Assembly (NCBI GenBank): GCA_023415575.1
Contig: JAEZKF010000033.1
Coordinates: forward strand, 1-24,429
From: Bacillota bacterium
GTDB lineage: Bacteria > Bacillota > Clostridia > Oscillospirales > Ruminococcaceae
Direction of reading: 5' to 3'
Length of the DNA: 24,429 bases
The position numbers and the translations under genes are program-made. The notes below the pieces were generated by a model, which saw only the letters and a program-made list of their open reading frames with translations, did not search any database and was not told the DNA's origin. Numbering within the stretch: the first letter of the stretch is position 1; every line of letters begins with the position of its first letter. This document shows, one piece after another, positions 1-7,979 of the stretch.

Positions 1-8
1 ATACTAAA

Positions 9-42
9 GTTTGATACCAATCCTTTCGGGTTGGTATCAAAC
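9..42. terminator. Perfect stem-loop just upstream of tRNA-Asn
   Basis: Arms 9-23 and 28-42 pair over 15 bp (one G-T pair) around the tetraloop at 24-27. There is no T-tract on the right side. It may be the end of a gene to the left of the window or a spacer hairpin in a tRNA precursor. I see no convincing promoter between it and the tRNA. Confidence 0.45.
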
Positions 43-51
43 GATATATAT

Positions 52-127
52 TCCTCAATAGCTCAGTCGGTAGAGCATGCGGCTGTTAACCGCAGGGTCG
101 TTGGTTCGAGTCCAACTTGGGGAGCCA
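52..127 (+). tRNA. tRNA-Asn (anticodon GTT)
   Basis: A complete 76-nt cloverleaf is visible. The acceptor arm is 52-58 with 117-123 (one G-T pair), the discriminator is G124 and the 3' CCA (125-127) is encoded in the DNA. The D-arm GCTC/GAGC, the anticodon loop CTGTTAA with anticodon at 85-87, and a T-arm with TTCGAGT are all present. It decodes AAC/AAU and is followed directly by an intrinsic terminator. Confidence 0.97.
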
Positions 128-132
128 TACAA

Positions 133-165
133 AACCCGTAAGCTGATTGCTTATGGGTTCTTTTT
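133..165 (+). terminator. Intrinsic terminator of tRNA-Asn
   Basis: An 11-bp stem (133-143 with 149-159, one G-T pair) and a 5-nt loop are followed by CTTTTT at 160-165, six bases after the CCA end of the tRNA. Confidence 0.9.
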
Positions 166-187
166 ATGTGAAAAATCTCATTTAGAT

Positions 188-228
188 AAAAAAAGCGGAG
201 TCTGACAATGATGCAGACTCCGCTTTTT
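188..228. terminator. Terminator of the xylanase gene, able to work both ways
   Basis: Perfect 15-bp arms at 190-204 and 214-228 with a 9-nt loop. A runs on the left and T runs on the right give a U-tract in either direction. It lies 20 bp after the leftward xylanase stop codon. Confidence 0.88.
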
Positions 229-248
229 ACTATATAGGCATATATTTA

Positions 249-1994
249 TTACTTAACCAAAAGCAGTTCGCCCCATTTTTCAGGACTTTGATATGAATTA
301 TTCGTCGGATCGCAGAACTTCATGATACTTACACGGGCACCATTCTCATCGCTGTCGTTAACCTGCGCATCAAATCCCATTTTCATGCCCTCTTTCGGTG
401 TAACAACCAACGGGATGGCAACCTCTATAAGGTATCCGCCGTCAACTATCTTAGCAGCCGATTTGAACCCGGCCTTATCCGGAATGGTACCGAAGGATTC
501 TTCGCCTTCAAAGTTCACACGATACTGTCCGTCATCCGGGCCATAGAAGGTGCCCTTGTCATTATTCTGGTCAAGGAACAGCTCAATCGAATCGTGCTCA
601 TAAACGTTTTCCGATAGTTTATTAAGCACCGAGTCTCTTACCTCGAACAGGACATAAACGAAGGATTCGTCCCACAGCATACGGACTGTTCCCTTTGCAC
701 CTTCCCATGCCATGTTGGCTACATTCACTTCTTCTGGCTTGCAGGAATTCCATATCTCATCAATCTCTGCATCGATAACAGGTGTTCCGTACTTTGCCTC
801 CGCGACTCTGACCGGGGTCGCCTCCTCGGTATCGTACATCTCCAGATACTTCTCAGGGTCAAGAACCGCGTATGCAGCATGCTTGGGCGAGTAATCAGCG
901 TTAAACAGACAGGGGAAACGGTCACTGCGCCAGCTCTTGTTGTCCACGTATCCCCAGAAGGTTACCCTTGCTACAGAATCCTTGCATTCTTTAAACACCT
1001 TAAACAAGCGCGCATATAAAACAGCTTGCTTGATTTCCTGCTCTTCGGTCAAGCCGGCTGATGGGTTTGCGCCGGTTACGCCGATATCAAGCTCGGTGAT
1101 GCTTACCTCAACCCCAAGGGATGCAAACATCTCAATATTGGATTTAACACTCTTTGCGGAAGTATCCAGAGTATAATGTCCCTGCATGCCGATGCCGTCA
1201 ATCGGGACTCCTTTGGCACGCAGGTCTTTGACCATGGCGTAAACGATATCCGCTTTGTTTTTAGAATCTAGGTTGTAGTCATTGTAATACAGCTTAGCGT
1301 TCGGGTCAGCCTCATGGGCAAACTGAAACGCCATTTCGATGTAATCGCTTCCGATGGATTCCAACCACTGCGTTTTGCGCAGGCATTTCGTCCAGTCTCC
1401 GTCTTCGGGTAGGGTGGTGTTATCCTCAACAGCCTCGTTTACGACGTCCCAAGAGGTAATCTGCCCCTTATATTTGCCTGCGACGTTAGTAATATGACTT
1501 TTTAGCTGTTCGATGGCTTCATTGCGATCCTTCGTTCTGCCCAGCCAATCACCGCTTTGCTGGTGCCAGACTAGGGTATGACCGACAACATTAAGGCTGT
1601 TCTTTTGTGCAAAGCCCATCATGGTATCAGCTTGCGTAAAGTTAAAGTTGCCGTTTGTGGGCTGCATGTATTCCGGCTTCATGAGGTTTTCCGGGGTAAT
1701 CGTGTCAAAGTGTTTGAGCGTAAGCTCCATATCCTTGCCGCTGAGACTATTCTCTGTGTAGATGGTGCCGAGCATGAAGTAATCCTTATAGGCCTCACGC
1801 AACGAGAAATCCTTCGGCCAATCGCCTTTCATTTCTTCTGTTTGCACGGGTGGTTCCTCCTCTACAACAACTGACGATACATCCTGACTGCTTTGGGGTA
1901 CAGGCGGCTCAGTCGCACATCCGGACAATGTCATAAGAACAAGGCAGAAGATGCAAGCAAGGGCGGGCAGGGTCCGGCTCAATCGATGCTTCAT
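249..1994 (-). CDS. Lipoprotein endo-1,4-beta-xylanase, GH10, with C-terminal CBM9-like domain
   Basis: The 581-aa protein is a retaining GH10 enzyme that cuts internal beta-1,4-xylosyl bonds in xylan. Residues 1-26 form a lipoprotein signal with lipobox LSGC (Cys26), so it is probably tethered to the outer face of the membrane after a short Pro/Glu/Ser linker. The GH10 barrel spans about 60-380. The acid/base is Glu187 in WDVVNEA, the nucleophile is Glu301 in ITELD, and WH at 143-144 is a conserved substrate-site motif. Residues about 400-581 fit a CBM9-like sugar-binding domain (aromatic and acidic residues, DSIELFLD). I chose the start at 1994 because AGAGGA lies 9 bp upstream and the signal peptide then begins MKHR; the frame stays open upstream to an ATG at 2057, but that version hides the signal. 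The gene stands alone between its own promoter and terminator. The family call is firm; the CBM9 label is by resemblance. Confidence 0.95.
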   Translation of the reverse strand: MKHRLSRTLPALACIFCLVLMTLSGCATEPPVPQSSQDVSSVVVEEEPPVQTEEMKGDWPKDFSLREAYKDYFMLGTIYTENSLSGKDMELTLKHFDTITPENLMKPEYMQPTNGNFNFTQADTMMGFAQKNSLNVVGHTLVWHQQSGDWLGRTKDRNEAIEQLKSHITNVAGKYKGQITSWDVVNEAVEDNTTLPEDGDWTKCLRKTQWLESIGSDYIEMAFQFAHEADPNAKLYYNDYNLDSKNKADIVYAMVKDLRAKGVPIDGIGMQGHYTLDTSAKSVKSNIEMFASLGVEVSITELDIGVTGANPSAGLTEEQEIKQAVLYARLFKVFKECKDSVARVTFWGYVDNKSWRSDRFPCLFNADYSPKHAAYAVLDPEKYLEMYDTEEATPVRVAEAKYGTPVIDAEIDEIWNSCKPEEVNVANMAWEGAKGTVRMLWDESFVYVLFEVRDSVLNKLSENVYEHDSIELFLDQNNDKGTFYGPDDGQYRVNFEGEESFGTIPDKAGFKSAAKIVDGGYLIEVAIPLVVTPKEGMKMGFDAQVNDSDENGARVSIMKFCDPTNNSYQSPEKWGELLLVK

Positions 1995-2076
1995 AACATT
2001 TCTTCCTCTCATTATGTAATCACATACTACTGCAAACGTAATTTCCATTTGCAGCATGAATTTGGGTTACTACCAC

Positions 2077-2105
2077 ATTATAGCAACACCCTGATTGACC
2101 GTCAA
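2077..2105 (-). promoter_or_regulatory. Sigma-A promoter of the xylanase gene
   Basis: On the minus strand, -35 TTGACG (2105-2100), a 17-bp spacer and a perfect -10 TATAAT (2082-2077). The leader would be about 75 nt. The -35 sits in an 11-bp palindrome, TTGACGGTCAA (2095-2105), which could be a repressor site. Confidence 0.75.
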
Positions 2106-2192
2106 ATAATGTGCACATGTGTATCATTTGAAACATTCTGCTGAGGAAAACTGCACATACTATGACAAACAGCATAAAGCGAGGGAATGTTT

Positions 2193-3401
2193 ATGGGCAG
2201 GCAGATTGATTTCTCCCCTCCCGATATCAGTCAGGAGGAGATTGATGAGGTCGTTTCGGTATTGCGTTCCGGATGGATTACAACAGGGCCAAAGACAAAG
2301 CAGTTTGAGCAAGAACTAGCTGGGTTTTGCGGTACACCACAGGTGATATGCTTAAACTCTGCCACAGCGGCGCTAGAGCTTATTCTGCGTGTTCTTGGAA
2401 TTGGGCCGGGGGATGAAGTTATCACCTCCCCTTACACCTATACGGCATCTGCAAGTGTTATTGTGCATGTAGGGGCAAGGCCGGTCTTTGTGGATACGGC
2501 AAAGGACTCTTTTTTCATAGATTATAACCAGGTTGAACAGGCCTTCACAGAGAAAACCAAGGCGATCATCGGCGTGGATATCGCGGGGATGATGTGCGAC
2601 TACAAGCGGCTATTAAAGATTGCCGACGAGATGAAGCCTCTTTTTCGACCGACAAACGAAATGCAGAAATGCATGGGACGAGCTGCAGTCATTGCCGATG
2701 CCGCACATTCTTTGGGAGCGAGATACGATGGCGTGCCGAGCGGTGCTGCGGCGGACTTCTCTGCATTTTCCTTTCACGCGGTCAAGAACATTACAACAGC
2801 CGAGGGAGGCGCCATCACATGGCAGCATTCGCAGGTTATTGATGACAGTGACCTATACCGGCAGTTCTTTCTGCTTGCCCTGCACGGGCAGAGCAAGGAC
2901 GCCTTTCATAAGGCAAGAAAGGGCGGATGGGAGTACGATGTTCTTTTGCCCGGCTACAAGCACAATATGCCGGATGTCCTCGCGGCAATCGGGGTGGCTC
3001 AGCTAAAACGCTTTTCCGCCCTGCTTAACCGGCGCAGGGAGCTTGTAGGGATCTATGACAGTAAGCTGCAGGAAGACCGCTTTATCCTGCCGCAACACAT
3101 CACCTCTAATTCTCAATCCAGCCTCCACCTTTACCCTGTACGCATTAAAGGTTGTGATGAAGCCGCCCGCAACCGCATCATCCAAGGCCTTGCCGAAAAA
3201 GGAATATCCGCAAACGTCCACTTTAAACCCCTGCCGATGATGACCGCGTACAAGCAGCTTGGATATGATATCGCTGATTATCCCAACGCATATGCCCAGT
3301 ATCAAAACGAGATCACCCTGCCGCTTCATACCCTTCTGACAGACGATGACGCGGCCTACGTCGCCCAAAGCCTGATAGAAGTCTGCGGCGAGGTGCTGTA
3401 A
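2193..3401 (+). CDS. DegT/DnrJ/EryC1/StrS-family PLP sugar aminotransferase (ArnB-like)
   Basis: A 402-aa fold-type I PLP enzyme of the family that aminates nucleotide-linked keto sugars. The start at 2193 is set by GAGGG (2181-2185), 7 bp upstream; the ATG at 2187 is too close to this site. Visible landmarks are SGWITTGP (26-33), NSATAALEL (55-63), the PLP-contacting ADAAHS with Asp169 (168-173), and the Schiff-base lysine Lys198 in SFHAVKNITTAEGG. The length is normal for the family. The products are amino sugars for surface glycans, lipid modification or antibiotics, but the substrate cannot be read from sequence. No nucleotide-sugar dehydratase, epimerase or glycosyltransferase lies beside it, so its pathway is unknown; it is a single-gene unit with its own terminator. 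Confidence 0.93.
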   Translation: MGRQIDFSPPDISQEEIDEVVSVLRSGWITTGPKTKQFEQELAGFCGTPQVICLNSATAALELILRVLGIGPGDEVITSPYTYTASASVIVHVGARPVFVDTAKDSFFIDYNQVEQAFTEKTKAIIGVDIAGMMCDYKRLLKIADEMKPLFRPTNEMQKCMGRAAVIADAAHSLGARYDGVPSGAAADFSAFSFHAVKNITTAEGGAITWQHSQVIDDSDLYRQFFLLALHGQSKDAFHKARKGGWEYDVLLPGYKHNMPDVLAAIGVAQLKRFSALLNRRRELVGIYDSKLQEDRFILPQHITSNSQSSLHLYPVRIKGCDEAARNRIIQGLAEKGISANVHFKPLPMMTAYKQLGYDIADYPNAYAQYQNEITLPLHTLLTDDDAAYVAQSLIEVCGEVL

Positions 3402-3430
3402 GCGGCAATTCTGACTAGATGCACAACACA

Positions 3431-3467
3431 AAGGGAGTACCCTCTAAAAAGAGGATACTCCTTTTTG
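3431..3467 (+). terminator. Terminator after the DegT aminotransferase
   Basis: A 12-bp stem with one mismatch (GGAGTACCCTCT with AGAGGATACTCC), an AAAA loop and a T-run ending the feature. Confidence 0.85.
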
Positions 3468-3578
3468 TATAAATGCAGACTGATATATGATAAAATGGGT
3501 CTTATAGAAAAAGAGCATACACAGTCAAGCGGCATCCGGGAAGGCCATGTTATCGTATGGTAAAAGGAGGTGTCTACT

Positions 3579-4484
3579 ATGCACGCATGGGAACAGATAC
3601 AGAAAACCATCGAGTATATCGAAAAACACTTGGGCGAGGAAATAGAGATTGCAAACCTTGCAAAGCTTGCGGCGCTTTCGCCCTTTTACTATCAGCGCCT
3701 ATTCCGCCGTTTGGTTAAAAAGCCGGTTGCCGAGTACATCAAGCTGCGCCGGATGGCAAAGACGACTGAAGAACTGCTGCAAAAAGACAACCGCATACTG
3801 GACGTTGCACTGGAACTTGGCTTCTCCTCACACGAGCATTTTACCCGTACCTTTAAGGATACCTTTGGCATGACACCGGAGGAGTACCGTAAAAATCAGC
3901 AGCCGGTTAACCGCATGACCAAACCGGAGCTTATGCTTCACTACACCCTGATTGATGAGGGCGTACCGCTTATCACTGATGGCATTGTTCTCGAGATAAA
4001 CCGAAGATCAATTGCGGAGCCGGCTTTCTTTATCGGCATGAAAAGGGACTTGCCGATAGCGCATATAGACGGTCTGGGAACCGAATCCGGCGTTGACCCC
4101 CTTGGCATCCTATGGGACGACCTGCACGAGCATATGCACAGCGTGCTCGGACTGCCCAAGGATGCCGAAGAGATTGGTGTTGCCCTGCCATCGTCTGAGG
4201 AAGGGTTTTTCAGCTATTTTGCAGGGGCAATGTCAAAACCGAGAGAGGCCCCGGACGGCTATACGACATGGGCACTGCCCGAGGGAGAGTACATCGTCTG
4301 CTCCTTTGAAGCGGAGGATTTCGAGACCCTTGTCATGGATGCGCTGTATAAAGCACAGCAGTATCTCTACAACACATGGCTGCCAAACTATAACCTGGCG
4401 ACAGAGCCCTTTTGTGCAGAGCGATATCCGAGCCACTCGCCCGAAACAACATATATGGAGCTTTGGCTTAAGCTAGCAAAGTAA
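3579..4484 (+). CDS. AraC-family regulator with GyrI-like effector domain
   Basis: A 301-aa transcription factor. Residues about 1-105 hold the two helix-turn-helix units of AraC/XylS proteins: IEIANLAKLAALSPFYYQRLF, the linker helix VAEYIKLRRM, then ILDVALELGFSSHEHFTRTFKD and the closing GMTPEEYR. Residues about 140-301 look like the GyrI/SbmC small-molecule fold, known in related proteins to bind hydrophobic cations or drugs. The ATG at 3579 is preceded by AAGGAGG (3564-3570) at 8 bp; an in-frame GTG at 3570 overlaps that site and is rejected. It points toward the ABC exporter operon across a second AraC gene, and control of that exporter is a reasonable but unproven role. Confidence 0.92.
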   Translation: MHAWEQIQKTIEYIEKHLGEEIEIANLAKLAALSPFYYQRLFRRLVKKPVAEYIKLRRMAKTTEELLQKDNRILDVALELGFSSHEHFTRTFKDTFGMTPEEYRKNQQPVNRMTKPELMLHYTLIDEGVPLITDGIVLEINRRSIAEPAFFIGMKRDLPIAHIDGLGTESGVDPLGILWDDLHEHMHSVLGLPKDAEEIGVALPSSEEGFFSYFAGAMSKPREAPDGYTTWALPEGEYIVCSFEAEDFETLVMDALYKAQQYLYNTWLPNYNLATEPFCAERYPSHSPETTYMELWLKLAK

Positions 4485-4498
4485 ATCATATATACAAT

Positions 4499-4538
4499 GC
4501 ACCGAGCAAAATCAAGCTGCTCGGTGCTTTTCTTTTTT
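4499..4538 (+). terminator. Terminator after the first AraC gene
   Basis: Perfect 10-bp arms (GCACCGAGCA at 4499-4508, TGCTCGGTGC at 4518-4527) followed by a T-rich run, 14 bp after the stop codon. Confidence 0.92.
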
Positions 4539-4543
4539 GCAAG

Positions 4544-4572
4544 TAGTCAACCCACCCTCGTTGTTGTATAAT
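4544..4572 (+). promoter_or_regulatory. Probable promoter of the double-sensor AraC gene
   Basis: A perfect -10 TATAAT (4567-4572) lies 17 bp after a partial -35 TAGTCA (4544-4549, four of six bases match). The leader would be about 118 nt. A weak -35 suits a gene that needs an activator, possibly itself. Confidence 0.55.
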
Positions 4573-4696
4573 GATGGAAACAGCCATTGCAAAAACACAC
4601 TGTAATAGACTTCTATTCTTTTGTAGAAAAAATCAAGAAGCAAAAGTCAAGACATGGTAGAATGATAACATCTTAAGATACTAGGGAGTACTCCGG

Positions 4697-6052
4697 ATGA
4701 ACTACTATGAGCGCATTCAAAGGTCTATTGACTACATCGAAAGCAGGCTGGAAGAGGATATAGACATAGAAAGAGCGGCACAGGAAGCCTTTATGTCCTG
4801 CTCAAACTATTATCGTATGTTCTTTGCCTTAACCGGCTATTCTGTGAAGGAATATATCCGTCACAGGAGAATCAGCTGTGCAGTCAAGGATGTCAAGACA
4901 ACGGATGAGAATATCCTGAATATTGCTCTCAAGTACGGCTTTGAAAGCAACGAAGCGTTTACGAGAGCATTTAGACGTATCACAGGATACCCTCCCAGTG
5001 CGTTCAGAAACCCGAGCCTCATTTATAATTTTGAAAGGGTGAATGTTTTGGATAAGTATTTTGATGTTCAGGATGGCGAACTTCTGGAGAAGTATCCCGA
5101 CATTAAGGTGTTAAAAGAGTTAGAGCCATTTCGGGTCGCATATTACTGCTACTATGGCAAAGAGCCTGAAAACCATGCCTTTTCTGTAATGAAGGACTGG
5201 CTGAAAAGAAGCGGCTTAAGCTTTGAAAAGGACAAACTGCGCATTTTCGGCTTTAACAACCCAAGCCCCTCCGACCCCGAACAGACCGAGTACGGCTATG
5301 AGGTGTGGGTCACCATTGGCGACGATGTCGTTGTGGACGACAGCCTTGTCAAGGCAAAAACCTTTGAGGGCGGGCTTTATGCCGTATGCGGCGTCAGAAA
5401 TCTGGTTCCCGGCGGGGAAGGCACGGCGATTCAAGGCACATGGGAAAGGTTTGGTAAATGGCTCAGTGATAGCAAATACGTTTTCGCTAACCACCAGTGG
5501 CTGGAAGAGCATCTGTATTTTAATGATGAGTTTGAGTATATTGGGGGTATGGACCTTTACATGCCGATCGCTCCCAAAGAGGCACTGTCAAAAACCGCTA
5601 AGGAAATCGTTTTTGCTGAGCCTATGCGCACAATGACGCTAACCTTCCATGGAAGCAATGCTTACAATCGGGCGCTGACCTTTATGTTTAACCATGCAGG
5701 AAAACAAGAGGGCGGTTCAACCCAAGAAAAACGGCGGTATTTTTGCTACTATAATTTCGAAAGAGCGGGCAAAGACGACTTCTGGTGCAAGGCTTACATC
5801 ACAGTAACGGATGAGCATGAAATTACTGATGACAGTCTTGCATTTGAAATGCTTGAGGGCGGCCTGTATGCCTGTGAAGAATTGGAGTGGCAGGAAAACG
5901 CCAAGAGATGGTATCAGTTTATCGACTGGGTTAAAGCGAGCGATCAGTACGATTTTGATAACAGACCTTTTCTGGAGGAACTTGTCATCGATTCTCAAAT
6001 GCTCAAGCCAACAACAAAGGTAAAGCACTTTATGCCCATTCGGGAGAGGTAA
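4697..6052 (+). CDS. AraC-family regulator with two tandem GyrI-like effector domains
   Basis: A 451-aa protein, about 150 residues longer than the usual AraC-GyrI fusion. Residues 1-108 carry the double helix-turn-helix (IDIERAAQEAFMSCSNYYRMF; NILNIALKYGFESNEAFTRAF; GYPPSAFR). Two GyrI-like domains follow, at about 135-292 and 305-448. They share a layout: a strand such as YEVWVTIGDD or CKAYITVTDE, then DDSL, then EGGLYAV (224-230) or EGGLYAC (387-393), a helix with W..F..W, and a closing YMPI or FMPI. AGGGAG (4683-4688) lies 8 bp before the ATG. The gene is convergent with the exporter operon. It may sense two ligands or one ligand in two pockets; both readings are inference. Confidence 0.9.
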   Translation: MNYYERIQRSIDYIESRLEEDIDIERAAQEAFMSCSNYYRMFFALTGYSVKEYIRHRRISCAVKDVKTTDENILNIALKYGFESNEAFTRAFRRITGYPPSAFRNPSLIYNFERVNVLDKYFDVQDGELLEKYPDIKVLKELEPFRVAYYCYYGKEPENHAFSVMKDWLKRSGLSFEKDKLRIFGFNNPSPSDPEQTEYGYEVWVTIGDDVVVDDSLVKAKTFEGGLYAVCGVRNLVPGGEGTAIQGTWERFGKWLSDSKYVFANHQWLEEHLYFNDEFEYIGGMDLYMPIAPKEALSKTAKEIVFAEPMRTMTLTFHGSNAYNRALTFMFNHAGKQEGGSTQEKRRYFCYYNFERAGKDDFWCKAYITVTDEHEITDDSLAFEMLEGGLYACEELEWQENAKRWYQFIDWVKASDQYDFDNRPFLEELVIDSQMLKPTTKVKHFMPIRER

Positions 6053-6092
6053 TTGCTAGCTGTGCAAATCGAGTAAAAGCGCAGCAATGAGT

Positions 6093-6139
6093 AAAGCTAC
6101 ATCTTTATCGGCTTACCACCGAAGAAGATGTAGCTTTTT
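6093..6139. terminator. Terminator shared by the convergent AraC and exporter genes
   Basis: Arms AAAGCTACATCTT (6093-6105) and AAGATGTAGCTTT (6125-6137) pair perfectly, with an inner TCGG/CCGA pair, and run into TTTTT on the right. The T-tract favours rightward termination; leftward it is weaker. Confidence 0.85.
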
Positions 6140-6200
6140 AATTAGCAATATAGTCGGGCACTTCGCGCTCTCGGCAATCTTAAACGGAGTTTTTTAGCTA

Positions 6201-7979
6201 CTAAGCATCCTTGCCAACCGCAAACTGGCTGTTGTAGAGGGTTGCGTAAAAACCGCCTTTTGCAAGCAGGTCATCATGCTTGCCCTGCTCGATAATGTTG
6301 CCGTCCCTCATGACTAGGATTACGTCCGCCTCACGGATGGTCGACAGCCGGTGGGCGACACAAAAGCTCGTGCGCACCTCCATCATTTTTGCAAACGCCT
6401 CCTGAATCTTAAGCTCGGTGCGTGTGTCGATAGAGGAGGTCGCTTCGTCTAAAATCAGCATCGGCGGCAGACACAGCATGACGCGGGAGATACAAAGCAA
6501 CTGCTTTTCTCCCTGCGAAAGGTTTCCGCCATCTTCGCCGATAACCGTGTCGTAGCCATTCGGCAGACGCATAATAAAGCTGTGCGCATAGGAGGCCTTT
6601 GCCGCCGCAATTATCTCTTCGTCTGTGGCATCAGGCTTACCTAGGCGGATGTTATCGCGAATTGTCCCATCCTTGAGCCAGGTTTCCTGTAAGACCATGC
6701 CGTACCCGCTGCGAAGACTTTTTCGCGTAACAGACCGAATATCCCTTCCGTCCACTTTAATGCTGCCGCTGTCAACGTCATAAAACCGCATGAGCAGGTT
6801 GATAATTGTGGTTTTTCCGCATCCGGTAGGACCCACAATAGCGACGCGTTGGCCGGGCTTGACGGTCAGATTGAAGTTTTCGATGAGCTTCCTGCTTTTA
6901 TCGTAGGAGAATGCTACATTCTCCATCTGAACCTCGCCTTTGATATCATTGAGCTTTGCTACATTTTCTGCATCCGGAACCTGTGGCTTTTGCTCAATCA
7001 GCTCAAAGACCCGCGACGCACATGCAAGTGCGTTTTGCAGTTCGGTAACCACACCGGAGATTTCGTTAAACGGTTTTGTGTACTGGTTTGCATAGCTTAA
7101 GAAAACAGAAAGCTGCCCTACTGTGAACGCTCCACCGGTCGCGATACAGGTAATCGCCCCCACTAAGGCAACCCCAGCGTAAACGATGCTGTTGACAAAT
7201 CGCGTCGAGGGGTTAGTAAGCGAAGAGAAGAATGTCGCGCGCAGCGAGCTCTTTTCAAGCCGCTCGTTAATCTCGTCAAAAGTCCTCATTGCCTCTTTTT
7301 CGTGAGAAAAGGCCTGCACGACCTTTTGGTTTTCAATCATCTCATCAATAAAGGCCGTTTGCTCCCCGCGCGTTTGCGATTGCAGCTTAAACATACTGTA
7401 GGACTTCTTTGCAATGAACTGTGCCACAAACAGCGAAAGGGGACTGACCAAAACGACTACAAGTGCAATCTGCCAGCGAATCGCAAACATAAACACCAGT
7501 GTTCCTACAATGGTCATCACACCTGTGAACAACTGAGAAAACCCCATAAGCAGACCGTCGGCGAACTGGTCTACATCGGCGATGATGCGGTTGAGAATAT
7601 CTCCATATGGATGTGCATCAATATAGCTCAGCGGCAGGACCTGTATCTTGCGAAAGGCCTCCTTGCGGATATCCAGAACAACGCGATAGGTAATCCGGTT
7701 GTTGATTGAATTCATTACCCATTGCATGATTCCGGTAGCACCCGCAATGATGCCAATTTGAATCAGATAGCGCATAACGCCCGCAAAATCCACATTATCT
7801 TTATCCACAATCAAATCGATTGCATCCCCAATCAGCAGAGGAATATAGATGGTCAGCGCAATCGAAGCTGTCGCAAGCAAAATCGATAGAATCAGAAGAA
7901 CACGGTACTCCAGAATGTAGTTTAGAACCTTCTTTAGCGTTCCTCTGTCCTTGGATGAAAGCAGATTAGAGACTGCCAT
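6201..7979 (-). CDS. Heterodimeric ABC exporter half-transporter, subunit with the catalytic ATP site
   Basis: A 592-aa half-transporter: about six membrane helices (residues 25-320), then an ATPase domain (345-580). Walker A is GPTGCGKT (383-390), Walker B ends LILDE with catalytic Glu512, and the switch His is His543 in VAHRLST. The signature motif is the divergent LSQGE (487-491) instead of LSGGQ. This is the arrangement of the active partner in BmrCD, LmrCD and TM287/288 exporters, which move drugs or lipids outward. The start at 7979 (MAVSNLL) has AGGAGG at 7989-7994, 9 bp upstream. It overlaps the end of the partner gene by 14 bp, which suggests translational coupling. The frame continues open upstream to 8219 but only inside the partner gene. 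Confidence 0.95.
   Translation of the reverse strand: MAVSNLLSSKDRGTLKKVLNYILEYRVLLILSILLATASIALTIYIPLLIGDAIDLIVDKDNVDFAGVMRYLIQIGIIAGATGIMQWVMNSINNRITYRVVLDIRKEAFRKIQVLPLSYIDAHPYGDILNRIIADVDQFADGLLMGFSQLFTGVMTIVGTLVFMFAIRWQIALVVVLVSPLSLFVAQFIAKKSYSMFKLQSQTRGEQTAFIDEMIENQKVVQAFSHEKEAMRTFDEINERLEKSSLRATFFSSLTNPSTRFVNSIVYAGVALVGAITCIATGGAFTVGQLSVFLSYANQYTKPFNEISGVVTELQNALACASRVFELIEQKPQVPDAENVAKLNDIKGEVQMENVAFSYDKSRKLIENFNLTVKPGQRVAIVGPTGCGKTTIINLLMRFYDVDSGSIKVDGRDIRSVTRKSLRSGYGMVLQETWLKDGTIRDNIRLGKPDATDEEIIAAAKASYAHSFIMRLPNGYDTVIGEDGGNLSQGEKQLLCISRVMLCLPPMLILDEATSSIDTRTELKIQEAFAKMMEVRTSFCVAHRLSTIREADVILVMRDGNIIEQGKHDDLLAKGGFYATLYNSQFAVGKDA

Noticed and set aside
2030..2046. Possible CcpA catabolite site before the xylanase
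   Set aside because: The central AAACGT part fits loosely but the outer bases do not match the cre consensus.
1995..2057. Upstream start of the xylanase at 2057
   Set aside because: It would add 21 residues before a clear lipoprotein signal and has no ribosome site; the start at 1994 has one.
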